A DNA stretch of 64,000 nucleotides from Elysia crispata (Eukaryota; Mollusca; Gastropoda; Plakobranchidae), in contig JAWDGP010008094.1 in NCBI GenBank assembly GCA_033675545.1, positions 62,001-126,000 of the forward strand. Direction: 5' to 3'. Each line of letters begins with the position of its first letter. Positions within the stretch are counted from its first letter, which is position 1. Of the stretch, positions 1 to 15,674 are shown one piece after another. The notes under the pieces were generated by a model. That model saw nothing but the letters and a program-made list of their open reading frames with translations. It ran no database searches and was not told the DNA's origin. Made by a program: the position numbers and the translations under genes.

Positions 1-268
1 TGGTGGTGATCCTTAGACTAGCCTTTAGATGTTTGGTCAGTGGTTGATGGTGGTGATCCTTAGGCTAGCCTTTAGAAGGTGGTTGGTCAGTGGTTGATGG
101 TGGTGATCCTTAGACTAGCCTTTAGAAGATGTTTGGTCAGTGGTTGATGGTGGTGATCCTTAGGGTGCCTTTAGAAGATAATTGGTCAGGGGTTAATGGT
201 GCTGAGCCTTAGGGTGGCCTTTAGAAGGTGGTTGGTCAGTGGTTGATGGTGCTGATCCTTAAGGTAGC
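1..268. repeat. Minisatellite, ~50-bp unit, about 5 copies, cut by window start
   Basis: The motif TTGGTCAGTGG recurs near 33, 83, 133, 182 and 232, giving a period of 49-50 bp. Each unit also carries GATCCTTAG and CCTTTAGAAG. The last copy decays into unique sequence after about 260. The array probably continues left of the window. Confidence 0.9.
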
Positions 269-2535
269 CACAGCAAATAAAGGAAACATGTTATTATGTA
301 CTATCACTAAATATGGTTTTTGTCTTGAAAGTTGGACCTTGGCATTCTCAAACATACTTAACGTTGAATTCAAGTTTGGTGAAAATACAACATACTGCTG
401 TAGGAGGCTGAAAAATTTAAACAATCCCAACTTTCTTGCTTAGAGATGTCTCAATAGGTTTTTTTTCCTGTCATCTTATAAAAAAATGCAACAAAAATCA
501 TTTTTTCAAAATAAATTAACACAAAATATTTAGGAAACATAGGTGTACACCCATAGGCCTTTGTTCCTATCAATGACAGCTTGAGCAATATATAAGAAGA
601 AACTTGAGTTTTGAAGTGCATGGTTATTGTGCGTTTGATTCTCTTTATTTTTGAAGTTAAAAATACTGATATAATGGCAAATAGAAGAAGAACAAAAATT
701 GTGAAATACAACCTTCAAAAACTTTATTATTGTTATTGGAATTGTTATTTTCAATATATTTATAGGTAAAAAAATTGTTTAGGAATTCGTAGAAGATTCA
801 ACTAAACTGAGGAGTTGAGAATTGAAGCCTATTGTTGAGCATGTTTAAAAGATGAATGTATAAATACAGATTTGTTAGTATGTGAAAATAAAATATTAAA
901 TTGTCTGAAATATCTTGAATCTTGTCCCTAAGCTGTTAAAAAGTCAAATCTTAATCTTTTGAATGCCTGACTTCTTGTTCAGAAGCCCGTGGAGTTTAGA
1001 TATTATTATCTCAAAAGCTTAATCCTTTCAGCTGCTCTAAGTCTTCTAAGTGGATGAATAAGATTTATTGTCAACTTCTAATTGAGAAAAAAAATTCATA
1101 ATTCAGTGTAACAAATTGAAAAAATCTGTTGCAGCACTTTGCTGCGTAAGATTTTTTTTAAAATCCAATTTCCAAGCCATTTTAAATTGTCAGTAAAAAA
1201 TTAGAAGAATCGGCCATTATTTTGACCTTGCCAATTGAATTGACTCCCCTCAGTTATACCAAACTGGTTTGCATTAGTACAGTCACAATTTGCATTATCT
1301 TGTTATAATTAATTCCTGGTTGATGTTTTTTATTTGTTCATTGCACTGTGTCCTTTTTTCTTTGTCTTCCTAATTTCATGTTTTGTTTTGAGGTGACCAG
1401 TTCTGTTTGCTTTTTGCTTCATTGTGCGTTTCTTCTCTAAAGGATGTAAAAGAAAAAAAAAATGTATGATGCAAATAAAATGTGATTTTCTTTTTGCGCA
1501 CGTTATGATATGATGTCATCTGCTATGTCTCTAAAATGGAGAAAGAACAGCTGAACATACAAGGAAATAAAATTATCGTGAGAGAAAATGGTATATCCAA
1601 AAGAAGCACCTGAATGGTAGGTAGCTCATTTGGAGGCAAACTGATCCTTTTCCCAAGTCTTATCATACATGTTGATCTAAGCATCTTCAGGTCTTGGAAA
1701 GAAGTGACAGCCCATAATTTAGCTCACTGTTTTAATCACTAAAATCATTAAAATCATGGTTCTATAACTGGATTGTAATCTAGATCCAAAATTTTTAAAC
1801 TCACTCTGCACAGGTTTATTTTCAAACTTGTACCCATACATTTAAGATGATGTTAATTATACCAACCCAGACCTGTCAGCCATATTGTAGATTAAATCGA
1901 GACTGGAGAATCTTAACACTAGTCTTGTTTCTGCAGGTTTTCATGACCACTGTTTTTTTTTTTTTTGTGAAGGTTTGTTGTGTCAATAATGTTTCTCTAG
2001 CTTTCCTCCCATTTGTAAATTTAAATTGAAGTTGTGAACGAGAAGCAGCTTGGCTGACCCAGACAATCCAGGTTGTTACACATGAAAGCTGTGTTTGATT
2101 TGTAGCAAAGGACAGTTGCAGAAGCGTTTTCATGTGTGCACTAACCAGTATTTGGTGGAGGCAGTGTGGCACTTGACCCTGCCGGGTCTTGGATAAGCTG
2201 CACTAAAAGCAGCACTAAAAACAATGCTGTTTACAGTTTGACGAGAAATAATTTATAGTCTGCACATTTTGCATATTTTTTCACTTTTTAAAAGTTTGCT
2301 AATTTGTGCATGATTTTTGATCCAGCTGTTTAGCTTGGTATATTCTCAAAGATTCTAAATAGAAGTACAACGAAAGCTGAAACAAAAAAAAAAGTAGAGC
2401 AACCAATCATTTCATCTAAATTTGTGTTTGCCATATCCCAATTTTCTGTTTCATTCAATTTATGCATGTTAAAAACACATTCCAGAATCAAACAATTTAA
2501 TTTTTGTTGTACAATAGTATCTTAGTTATTATGTT

Positions 2536-2536
<1 letters not shown>
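269..2536. other. AT-rich non-coding DNA
   Basis: I see no exon-like ORF on either strand; all frames are closed within short distances by AT-rich stops. Homopolymer T and A runs are common. It could be intron, 3'UTR or intergenic; the sequence alone does not decide. Confidence 0.6.

Positions 2537-2584
<48 letters not shown>
2537..2584. repeat. Perfect 48-nt palindromic microsatellite (GT)7(AT)10(AC)7
   Basis: Fourteen bases of GT repeat, twenty of AT and fourteen of AC follow each other without interruption. The whole 48 nt equals its own reverse complement, so it can fold into a cruciform or hairpin. Confidence 0.95.
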
Positions 2585-2585
<1 letters not shown>

Positions 2586-3103
2586 TACATATGCTTCTGT
2601 CCTGTTTGTATGTAGGGTGGAAAACTTTGATGCCTTGTGACAAGAATGGGGAGTGCAGGAATAATGTAAGAGATAGAGTTGAATCCTTTTGTGTCCATGA
2701 TTTTTTTTTGTAGAGGTACCGTTATTACTGTGGTTTTTATCTTTTGAATGTGTTTGCTTTTTGTCTAATCGAAAGCCTAAGGATCCGAAGTAAAGCTGAT
2801 GTCATCATTTTTGTTTCATTGTTTTGTTGCTCACATCTATATTGGGTTGATATTGCTCTGAAAGTTGAAGGGTAACCCAGCAATGTTAAGTTCGAAAAGA
2901 AAAAGAAACAGAAAAAAAAAAAAAGAAACGGTTGCTTTAAGAGTTTATTTTTTTCTGTTCAAGAACCACAAATAGTGAAGTCATTCATAAGAAAATGAAA
3001 TTGTACATTTTAAATGATGTTATAAAAATACCTCAATAGCAGTACAATGTCTGTGTTCAATGGTCAAAAACAAGGAAAAGGAAGTCGTCCTTGGCGGAGA
3101 ATG

Positions 3104-3108
<5 letters not shown>

Positions 3109-3166
<58 letters not shown>
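3109..3166. repeat. (AT)n microsatellite, ~29 copies
   Basis: An uninterrupted alternation of A and T of 58 nt, bordered by ATGATTTT on the left and GTATATAAC on the right. Confidence 0.97.
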
Positions 3167-3173
<7 letters not shown>

Positions 3174-3463
3174 ACTTAGAAACACTATTTCGTAAAGGGT
3201 AAATTTGCCATTTTAGCCTTAATAATTCAATTGCCATTATATTGAAATGAATGTTACAGCATACTTTGATCCATTTTAAACCTTTGTGCTTGATTTCTTG
3301 GTTCCAAATGCTTTGTCCACCAGTGTGAAACATGTGCTGGTTCCCTGCTCTTCACAGAATCTTTATCGTAATACATGTATATCTCTTGACTCCAAGCTGT
3401 AAAGTTTTCTGTTGTGATAGATTCTAAGTCAAACATTCATTAAGCTTTATGTATTGATAAATC

Positions 3464-5797
<2,334 letters not shown>

Positions 5798-5880
5798 GAG
5801 GCAATACCTAATGGTGTTAACAGTTGGACACTCCCCATGAGGCAATACCTAATGGTGTTAACAGTTGGACACTCCCCATG
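5798..5880. repeat. Recent tandem duplication of a 41-bp segment
   Basis: The segment starting GAGGCAATACC at 5798 and ending CTCCCCAT is repeated without a mismatch from 5839. Two identical copies suggest a recent duplication, the kind of event that could seed a minisatellite. Confidence 0.95.
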
Positions 5881-5914
5881 GTGTGAGATGGCTCAGTGAG
5901 GGTCATGAGAGTTG

Positions 5915-6000
5915 GCAACATGTTGTGTGGTTAAGTGGCAAAGCTCTCAGTTGCTATTAGTCAGGGCCTAGGTTGTCAAAGGTTTAAAGCCCTTACAGAC
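5915..6000 (+). mobile_element. Possible tRNA-derived SINE head, degenerate
   Basis: TGGTTAAGTGG at 5928-5938 resembles a pol III A box. GGTTTAAAGCC at 5981-5991 resembles a B box (consensus GGTTCGANTCC) with changes. The 53-nt spacing is compatible with a tRNA head. No clear tail or target duplication is visible, so a chance resemblance is possible. Confidence 0.3.
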
Positions 6001-7904
6001 ATATATCAAGGGCGCGCAATCTATCTAGGAATCTAATTGTGTATTTTACAGTGATATAATGCGCCTAATCTTAAACTGAAAAGAGAAGAGAAATTTGCGA
6101 AAAGATCTGGATGATATTTTCCTGAACAAATGCAATATCATCTCTCAAGTTTCAAACCTTTCCTTTGGAATTCTCATATTCTCAAAACAAATAAAAAAAA
6201 AAAATTTGTATTTTTGACTCTGTATTCCCAAAAGCCTCTTAGGAAAGCTGCATAGTCCGGAAAATTAATAGAGCTGACACAAATTTTAAAAACTTGATTA
6301 CAGCAATTTTTTTATCGGAGTAAACACTAGGCCTACTTTGTTCACTTTGCGAAATTTTAGTCTTTGCATTTTATAATATTTTTTAATTCAAAGGTAGAGG
6401 CTTTTATGACTGAATAATTTTTTTTAAAAATAATCGGTGTAAGTCATGAAAATCTTTTTCTTTTCATTTTTTTCATTTTAAAGTTTGGCTGTAACTTAAA
6501 CTGTATTACACTCAAGTGCTTTATTTTAGCTTCTATTGTTAAGTCTATAGAGATAAATATGTTTTATCTTTTAATGAAGGGCTGAAAGTGAGCAGCTCAC
6601 CATTTGCAACATGATCTGATATTGCCGGCTCCTAAAACAATAGAAGAAAAACATAAAACTATCACATGAGAATTTCGTTATTTATGTATCTTGATCTTGA
6701 TTTAAACTAACAAGTTGCTGTTGTGACTGGTGTCCCGAGTTGAGGTAATGTACGAAATTTAAGTCAAAGCATCTCTTTATAGAATATCAGAAAATAATGT
6801 AGAAGACCATTGTTAATTATGCATATAGTCTCCAAGGATACTTGGAGTTTGACAAGGGTATGAAAGTAAGATAAAACAACCCCTCCCCTATTTAAAAAAA
6901 AAACCTGTTAAGTGAATGACTGACAGTTATTATTAAGATGGTGATTCTAATACTTTTACCAACTTTGTATTATTTTTATCAAGTGTTGGAGATAAATTGA
7001 ACATATTACCATGTATTCATTTGTGTCATTTCACTCTGCAATTTCAATTGTTTTCAAGTATCTTTTTCTCCACTCATGTCAACTTATTTAATATTCTTAC
7101 CTTGTCATTTCTGTGAAGTTTTTACCTACGATTTTATTTTTAGTGGAGAAATTGAAACAACTAGAACCTAAGGTATTTTTTGCTGCTTACTGGATTTGAT
7201 GAGTGTTTCTAACCCTGAGAAAATCACAACCTCAAGAGTGTTGTACTGTGTTTCTTTACACCTTAACTTTGAATCTGTCTCTGTCATGATGCTGACCAAA
7301 CAAGCTGATCCTGGTCTCTGGCCCTGTAAGCAAAGTCATGAAGTGCGACACTCCATCCTGGATTGGGAACTTCATCGACATATTTTTCTTTTTTTCGGGG
7401 TTTTTATCTTTTGGATGGTTGGGAAGATGTGGTTCTTTTTTATATCAGTGATGTATGCTCAGCATATTTTTTAAATTTAATTTTTCTATTTATTGTTTGA
7501 TAATGTTTATATAATTATCATTGTAGCATGATTAAACTGTCATGTTTTAATCAACTAAAACTTGACCCGTTTTTTTTTTTTAAATTTTAAATTATTTTCA
7601 CTTTTTTTTGTGTAGAATTTCAATGGAAACTGCCAGGCATTTTCAATGACTTCTTTACTTTCAAAGTTTTCTTACCGAGTGCTGCCTGGTATGGATTTTT
7701 TTTCTGTAAAATATCCGAACCAAATCGTCCAGGGGCTGTTGCTAGATGCTTTGCTTGACCAGGATGAACTATGAAAGCACTTTGTCATTTAATGGCTCAA
7801 AGCACTTTACCTTAGCGTCAGGCCATTTCTAACGAAGACAGGTTTTGTAATTCACTGAAGATCATCCATTAGAAACTACATGTCAAACCTAGCGGACTGA
7901 CAAG
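6001..7904. other. AT-rich non-coding DNA
   Basis: No gene or mobile element recognised. Runs of T (near 7569 and 7603) and A are frequent. The longest ORF, at 7196-7474, has no family signature and no splice or codon evidence. Confidence 0.55.
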
Positions 7905-8056
7905 ATTTTTTTTCCTACCCATATGACACCTAGGCCAGGTGAGGACGTGAGTAAAGGACGGTCCTCAAGGAGACAATGTCGCATCATGCCGGACTAGGAT
8001 CTGAGCTTGGAACCCTCCGACCCGAGTGTGGAGATTCAACCACTAGACCATAACAT
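7905..8056 (-). mobile_element. tRNA-derived SINE
   Basis: Read on the minus strand, TGGTCTAGTGG (8050-8040) matches a pol III A box. GGTTCCAAGC (8014-8005) is a one- or two-change B box. Downstream comes a segment with TGCGACATTGT, CTTGAGGACC, TTTACTCACG and TCCTCACCTGG, resembling the body of SINEs I recall as common in molluscan genomes. The A-to-B spacing is about 8 nt shorter than in a tRNA, so the head is diverged. This is recognised by eye, not by a library search. Confidence 0.6.
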
Positions 8057-8386
8057 TATAAATATCTTGAATGTGCCCACTATATGTATCTCAACTCTCC
8101 AATAATAATATTTCGCAAATGAAATAGAACATTAGCTCATCAATAGCAGCTTTTAATGAGGAAAATGTTCACAACCTTTCTCTAGATGGCATCGACATCT
8201 CAAGGAAGGAGGAGCCGTATGTTACAGGTGTTAATCTTGATAATACATCATTTATTTCGATAATAGATCATTTATCCTTTAAAAGAATATAAAGCTATAT
8301 GTAAGGTGAAAGTTAAAATATCAATATGTCATTGATGCCTATCATCCTCTTCAAATATTTTGTTAAAATTAAATCTCCTCTGAGTA

Positions 8387-11300
8387 AGAAGATCTTGATA
8401 GCTAATGCTCCAGTTCGCCTAAATACAAATCTAGTTAAACAACGATGTAACTCATCTCCATACAGAAGATCTAGCTAGCCAATGCTCCAACTCACTTCCA
8501 TAAAGAAGATCTTGATAGCCGATGGTCCAACTCACCTCCATACAGAAGATCTTGCCAGCCAATGCTCCAACTCACCTCCTTACTGAATATCTTGCCAGCC
8601 AATGCTCCAACTCACCTCCATACATAAGATCTTGCCAGCCAATGCTCCAACTCACCTCCTTACAGAATATCTTGCTAGCCAATGCTCCAACTCACCTCCT
8701 TACAGAAGATCTTGCCAGCCAATGCTCCAACTCACCTCGTTACAGAATATCTTGCCATCCAATGCTCCAACTCACCTCGTTACAGAAGATCTAGCTAGCC
8801 AATGCTCCAACTCACCTCCTTACAGAAGATCTAGCTAGCCAATGCTCCAACTCACCTCCATACAGAAGATCTTGCCAGCCAAAAGCTCCAACTCACCTCC
8901 ATACAGAAGATCTTGCCAGCCAATGCTTCAACTCACCTCCTTACAGAAGATCTTGTCAGCCAATGCTCCAACTCACCTCGTTACAGAAGATCTTGCCAGC
9001 CAATGCTCCATCTCACCTACATACAGAAGATCTTGCCAGCCAAAAGCTCCAACTCACCTCCATACAGGAGATCTTGCTAGCCAATGCTCCAACTCACCTC
9101 CATACAGAAGATCTAGCTAGCCAATGATCCAACTCACTTCCATTTAGAAGAACTTGATAGCCGATGGTCCAACTCACCCCCATACGGAAGATCTTGAAAG
9201 CCAATGCTCCAACTCACCTCCTTACAGAAGATCTTGCCAGCCAATGCTCCAACTCACCTCGTTACAGAATATCTTGCCATCCAATGCTCCAACTCACCTC
9301 ATTACAGAAGATCTAGCTAGCCAATGCACCAACTCACCTCCTTACAGAAGATCTAGCTAGCCAAAAGCTCCAACTCACCTACATACAGAAGATCTAGCTA
9401 GCCAATGATCCAACTCACTTCCATTTAGAAGAACTTGATAGCCGATGGTCCAACTCACCCCCATACGGAAGATCTTGAAAGCCAATGCTCCAACTCACTT
9501 CCATAAAGAAGATCTAGCTAGCCAATGCTCCAACTCACTGCCATAAAGAAGATCTTGATAGCCGATGGTCCAACTCCCCTCCATAGAGAAGATCTTGCCA
9601 GCCAATGCTCCAACTCACCTCCTTACAGAAGATCTTGCCAGCCAATGCTCCAACTCACCTCGTTACAGAATATCTTGCCATCCAATGCTCCAACTCACCT
9701 CGTTACAGAAGATCTAGCTAAACAATGCTCCAACTCACCTCCTTACAGAAGATCTTGATAGCCAATGCTATAACTCACCTCCATACATAAGATCTTGATA
9801 GCCAATGCTCCAACTCACCTCCATACTGAAGATCTTGATAGCCAATGCTCCAACTCACCTCCATACAGAAAATCTTGATAGCCAATGCTCCAACTCACCT
9901 CCATACTGAAGATCTTGATAGCCAATGCTCCAAGCCACCTCCATACTGAAGATCTTGATAGCCAATGCTCCAACTCACTTCCATACTGAAGATCTTGATA
10001 GCCAATGCTCCAACTCACCTCCATACTGAAGATCTTGATAGCCAATGCTCCAACTCACCTCCAAACAGAAGATCTAGCCAGCCAATGCTCCAACTCACTT
10101 CCATAAAGAAGATCTTGATAGCCGATGGTCCAACTCACCTCCATACTGAAGATCTTGATAGCCAATGCTCCAACTCACCTCCATACTGAAGATCTTGATA
10201 GCCAATGCTCCAACTCACCTCCATACAGAAGATCTAGCCAGCCAATGCTCCAACTCACTTCCATAAAGAAGATCTTGATAGCCGATGGTCCAACTCACCT
10301 CCATACTGAAGATCTAGATAGCCGATGGTCCAACTCACCTCCATACTGAAGATCTAGATAGCCGATGGTCCAACTCACCTCCATACAGAAGATCTTGATA
10401 GCCGATGCTCCAACTCACTTCCATGAAGAAGATCTAGATAGCCGATGGTCCAACTCACCTCCATACTGAAGATCTTGATAGCCGATGGTCCAACTCACCT
10501 CCATACTGAAGATCTTGATAGCCGATGGTCCAACTCACCTCCGTAAAGAAGATCTAGATAGCCGATGGTCCAACTCACCTCCATACTGAAGATCTAGATA
10601 GCCGATGGTCCAACTCACCTCCATAAAGAAGATCTAGAGCTAGCCAATGCTCCAACTCACTTCCATAAAGAAGATCTTGATAGCCGATGGTCCAACTCAC
10701 CTCCATACTGAAGATCTTGATAGCCGATGGTCCAACTCACCTCCATACTGAAGATCTAGATAGCCGATGCTCCAACTCACCTCCATACTGAAGATCTTGA
10801 TAGCCAATGCTCCAACTCACCTCCATACAGAAGATCTTGATAGCCGATGCTCCAACTCACTTCCATAAAGAAGATCTAGATAGCCGATGCTCCAACTCAC
10901 TTCCATAAAGAAGATCTTGATAGCCGATGCTCCAACTCACCTCCATACAGAAGATCTTGATAGCCGATGCTCCAACTCACCTCCATACAGAAGATCTTGA
11001 TAGCCAATGCTCCAACTCACCTCCATACAGAAGATCTTGATAGCCGATGCTCCAACTCACCTCCATACAGAAGATCTAGATAGCCGATGGTCCAACTCAC
11101 CTCCATACTGAAGATCTTGATAGCCAATGCTCCAACTCACCTCCATACTGAAGATCTAGATAGCCGATGGTCCAACTCACCTCCATACTGAAGATCTAGA
11201 TAGCCAATGCTCCAACTCACCTCCATACTGAAGATCTAGATAGCCGATGGTCCAACTCACCTCCATACTGAAGATCTAGATAGCCGATGGTCCAACTCAC

Positions 11301-11655
11301 CTCCATACTGAAGATCTTGATAGCCGATGGTCCAACTCACCTCCATACTGAAGATCTTGATAGCCGATGGTCCAACTCACCTCCATACTGAAGATCTTGA
11401 TAGCCGATGGTCCAACTTACCTCCATACTGAAGATCTTGATAGCCGATGGTCCAACTGACCTCCATACTGAAGATCTAGATAGCCGATGGTCCAACTCAC
11501 CTCCATACTGAAGATCTTGATAGCCGATGGTCCAACTCACCTTCATACTGAAGATCTAGATAGCCGTTGGTCCAACTCACCTCCATACTGAAGATCTTGA
11601 TAGCCAATGCTCCAACTCACCTCCATACTGAAGATCTTGATAGCCAATGCTGCAA
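8387..11655. repeat. Large 40-bp minisatellite, ~80 copies
   Basis: The unit contains AAGATCTTGATAGCC and TCCAACTCACCTCCATAC, with a BglII-type AGATCT in most copies. Two subfamilies occupy different parts. Before about 9760 most units have CAGCCAATGCTCC and end CTTACAG. After it most have TAGCCGATGGTCC and end CATACTG. Occasional 41-42-bp units shift the frame. Short ORFs across the array on both strands are by-products of stop-poor units. Confidence 0.98.
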
Positions 11656-12661
11656 TTCTTTCTCGTGCTTCAAGTCTCACACATAGCTGAGAAAAATTTG
11701 TAGATATATGCCAACTCCCTCTCATCTGAATTTTTGAACCATATGTGCGGACTCAACGAACACACACATCGAGAGTAGCATTGCCACTTATTTTGGAGAG
11801 TAGCCAAAAAATACCAAGCCGTCCAATGCCGGTTGCGAGGTAAACGATCTTCACCACTGAGATCTAGATAAGAAACGAGTTGTATAACTCCACAGTCCTC
11901 TGAGCATTCTTCTGGTAAGTTCTGCCCTGTCGACCGTTTCGAAGGATTTATAGCAGTGCAACTTGACAACTCTCTCCACATCTCAACACTCAAGGGAGGG
12001 CAACATTGTGCTGTCTGTCGGGCGATCTGTTGAAGAGGCTGGCTTGAATCGCGCAAAACGTACCGCTCAGACCATTCACCAACAGGAGAAGCCAGCCACG
12101 GTCGTCAGAGGCCAGCTAGCGTGGCGCGTTTCTCTCTGACCGGAATATGGAGGAGGCACGTGGCCAGCAGATAAATGAGTTATTGCCAGGCTGAATCCAG
12201 GCTGGTTTGGGATAATCTGACACATAAGTTAGAGCTTTTTTTTTCTCCTTTTCCAACCTAATTCTGCTGCGGAATCTACATTATCCCCCTACACAGTTCT
12301 TCTCTGCTTCTTGCTTCTTTCACATCCACCTCGGCTGTTCTCTCTCCCTCACGGAGTCTCAATGTCTCTTCTCCCTTACCCTCTCTAGCTACAATCTCCC
12401 ACCGTCCCACCTTAACCTCAAGTGTCAGGCCAGAGCCATCAAAAGAATAACAAAACAAAACCTGTAAACCTTTAAGTACAGGAGCTTTTCCGAAAATTCC
12501 AGTCATACTCATGGCCCGTAATTCTGTTTAAAATGTTTTATCTGGGGAGACTAACCACAAAATTTGTACAACTGCCTCAACTCCTTCTCTGCTCTCATTT
12601 TCTTGCGTTGTATTCCATTGTCTCTGTCAGTTAATTCTTCTCACCATCTCCTCTCTCTGTC

Positions 12662-12742
<81 letters not shown>

Positions 12743-13985
12743 TTCTCTCTGTCTGCCTGTCTGACTGCCTCTCTCTCTCTCTGCGAATAACCCCGAAACT
12801 TTTCTTAAATAACTTACTCATTAGCTTGGTGTCTTTAATAATTCGTCTTTATTTGTCTTTCATGGCACTCTTCCCTCCACTCTTTACCTCCCTCTTCCCC
12901 CCCCCCCCAAAAAAAAAAAAACAAAAAAAAAAACAACCTCCACTCACTTCTTTTACCAATTTTTATTTAGCTCCACTGCAAAAAAGCCAAAATATGAACA
13001 TAAGAGTTTTGAATGGCCAAGTGGCTTTCGAACGAGATCATGTATCGTCAGGGGATCCATCCTCTGTCCCCCCTCCCCCGTGGAGTCGAGAATTATGTAT
13101 ACAGTAATTGGTTCTGTGAGAGCCGCTCGCCACAGCAGCTTACAAGAGGGCGGAGGCAGCAATGATTGGTGATAGTATGTAGATTAGAAAGAGGAGAGAG
13201 GTGTATGGCGTGGAATATTTTATTGAAATAGCGAAGAAGAATCGTTTTCGCAAGAAAAACAAACTAAAGACTGGAGCCCTTTTCTAGCCTTTGGAAAACG
13301 TGCTTGATTGTCCGAAATCCACTGACACAAGTGGAGATCTAGAACTGTTAAGTTTATCGTATCTCGCATCAAGAGATAAAACGTGTTTGAGAAGACGAAT
13401 ATCTAAAATTACATGAAATCTAACCCCCGCCTACTCAGTGTCTGTAACACGCCACTGGTATAGACCCTTTGGCATGTTCCTCCTGACATTCACCATCAGC
13501 ACATGCCACGCTGTGGAGCAACTGAATCCCTTTAAGTAGGAACTCTTCTCTCATAGCGCGGAATCTCCGGCCACAATATCATCAAGTATGAATATTTCCC
13601 AATACCCGGTTTAGTGAGAACCGCTGACTCAGGCTCGACGACTCCGGGCTACTTACTCGTATGTTACAATACAATGATCTTACAGTTCCCGGTCGAATAC
13701 GAGCATGTCCTCTCCTCACAACTGACTGTTATGCCTTAGCTATGTCCTTAACCACCTGTTTAATGCCTGATGAAAGATTCCCATAGAGTGGGAGGGAAGC
13801 TGAAGGTCGGTCTGATGACACAGGCATTCAATTGTCAACAGACCGATAGACCGAGCCAAGGGAAACCAACAGTATTTGCCTAGACGCCTGTCCATTGTTT
13901 TGTTAAATTCAAGTGTTTTACTCCATGTTTCCGCGGAACACAACTCCCTCCTCTGACTTCAGAGTTGTTCATCTTGAGAGCTCTC
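11656..13985. other. Unique DNA with a CT-repeat tract
   Basis: A 128-codon ORF on the minus strand (12056-11670) has no recognisable domain. A (CTGT)n(CT)n tract lies at about 12646-12782. A short C run meets A runs at 12898-12932. I find no supported exon here. Confidence 0.5.
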
Positions 13986-14465
13986 TCTCACTTCCGCAAT
14001 GATCATGACAGACAATATTCTGATTTTGGTTCTCTCTCACTTCCGCAATGATCATGACAGACAATATTCTGATTTTGGTTCTCTCTCACTTCCGCAATGA
14101 TCATGACAGCCAATATTCTGATTTTGGTTCTCTCTCACTTCCGCAATGATCATGACAGCCAATATTCTGATTTTGGTTCTCTCTCACTTCCACAATGATC
14201 ATGACAGCCAATGATCATGACAGCCAATATTCTGATTTTGGTTCTCTCTCACTTCCGCAATGATCATGACAGCCAATGATCATGACAGCCAATGATCATG
14301 ACAGCCAATGATCATGACAGCCAATGATCATGACAGCCAATGATCATGACAGCCAATATTCTGATTTTGGTTCTCTCTCACTTCCGCAATGATCATGACA
14401 GCCAATGATCATGACAGCCAATGATCATGACAGCCAATGATCATGACAGCCAATATTCTGATTTT
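13986..14465. repeat. Nested minisatellite: 49-bp unit containing expanded 16-bp subunit
   Basis: The long unit runs from TTCTCTCTCACTTCCGCAA through TGATCATGACAG to AATATTCTGATTTTGG at a 49-bp period. Inside later units the 16-bp piece TGATCATGACAGCCAA has itself expanded to several tandem copies (about 14265-14355 and 14390-14450). Each subunit contains the palindrome CATGATCATG or TGATCA. Confidence 0.97.
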
Positions 14466-14595
14466 GTAAAAAGCGATGAGAAATGGTGTGCCAATCCTCC
14501 ATTTCTTTACTCCATCATCATCAACAGTGTCAGAGAGCCAAACATTTACATCAATGTGGTGTAATTTATAATTAAAAAATAATTTAAATAGGCTA

Positions 14596-14827
<232 letters not shown>

Positions 14828-15674
14828 GTCACGATAGTAGTCGTGGTTAGTACAAAAAAGTCACAAGTCACGATAGTACGGTATAGTGAAAATAAAGAAA
14901 CGTAAGTCCATCGTAAAATCAGTGCTTTCTTTATTACACAAAGAAAATTATTCCGACTAATGTAGGTCACATCACCATAGGATATCGATACAGAACTTTC
15001 AGCCCATCGTGTTCTTAGATTTTACAGTTAATAATTTCTCACTCAGTAAACAATATATTTCTGGAATTAAGCACAGTAGTAAAATGGTAAACAGTTCGTG
15101 TCTCCAGGACTCGTGATTTGTATTACTATTGATGTATTATACTTAGAAGAAATAAGTTTTTCAGTTATGACTTAGAATATAATAATTACAGCTTTCCACT
15201 TTCGTTAAACAAAATCGAATTAAGATGCACACACACATTTTACATAGCTTTTGAAAATCTATCGTCAATGATTCCTTAGATCTCTCGAGTGGAAGTTAAT
15301 AAAGAACAAGATTTATGCTATCTCTCACTGGAGTAAAATATTCTACACAGTAGAGCTCAAAGCTGCCAAAGAGCTATTTCTGTGATGTCTCCCTTCTTTC
15401 TAACTCACCCTGTCTTCTTCGAGAGTTATAGGTCCACTGACTGAGTTTTCCGTCTCAACTTTTCATGAGGACCATTGAGTACCTTCTCATCCCGCTTAGC
15501 TCGTATGTGATTGGCTGCTATCTTCACAACAAACAAACAACGAAACAGTGGTCAGTCTAATATGACTCCGGATTAGGATTCAAATAAGTATCTAGTTCAA
15601 CAGATTATGTGATTAAAATACAATCTATAAGATCGTTATGTATAGATGATTTATTACATGTGCCGACCATGACA

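Noticed and set aside
8387-11655. CRISPR-like array (regular repeats of 40 bp)
   Set aside because: Units are contiguous with no unique spacers, and the host is eukaryotic.
11670-12056. 128-codon minus-strand ORF
   Set aside because: No recognisable domain or splice signals; it begins inside the edge of a minisatellite.
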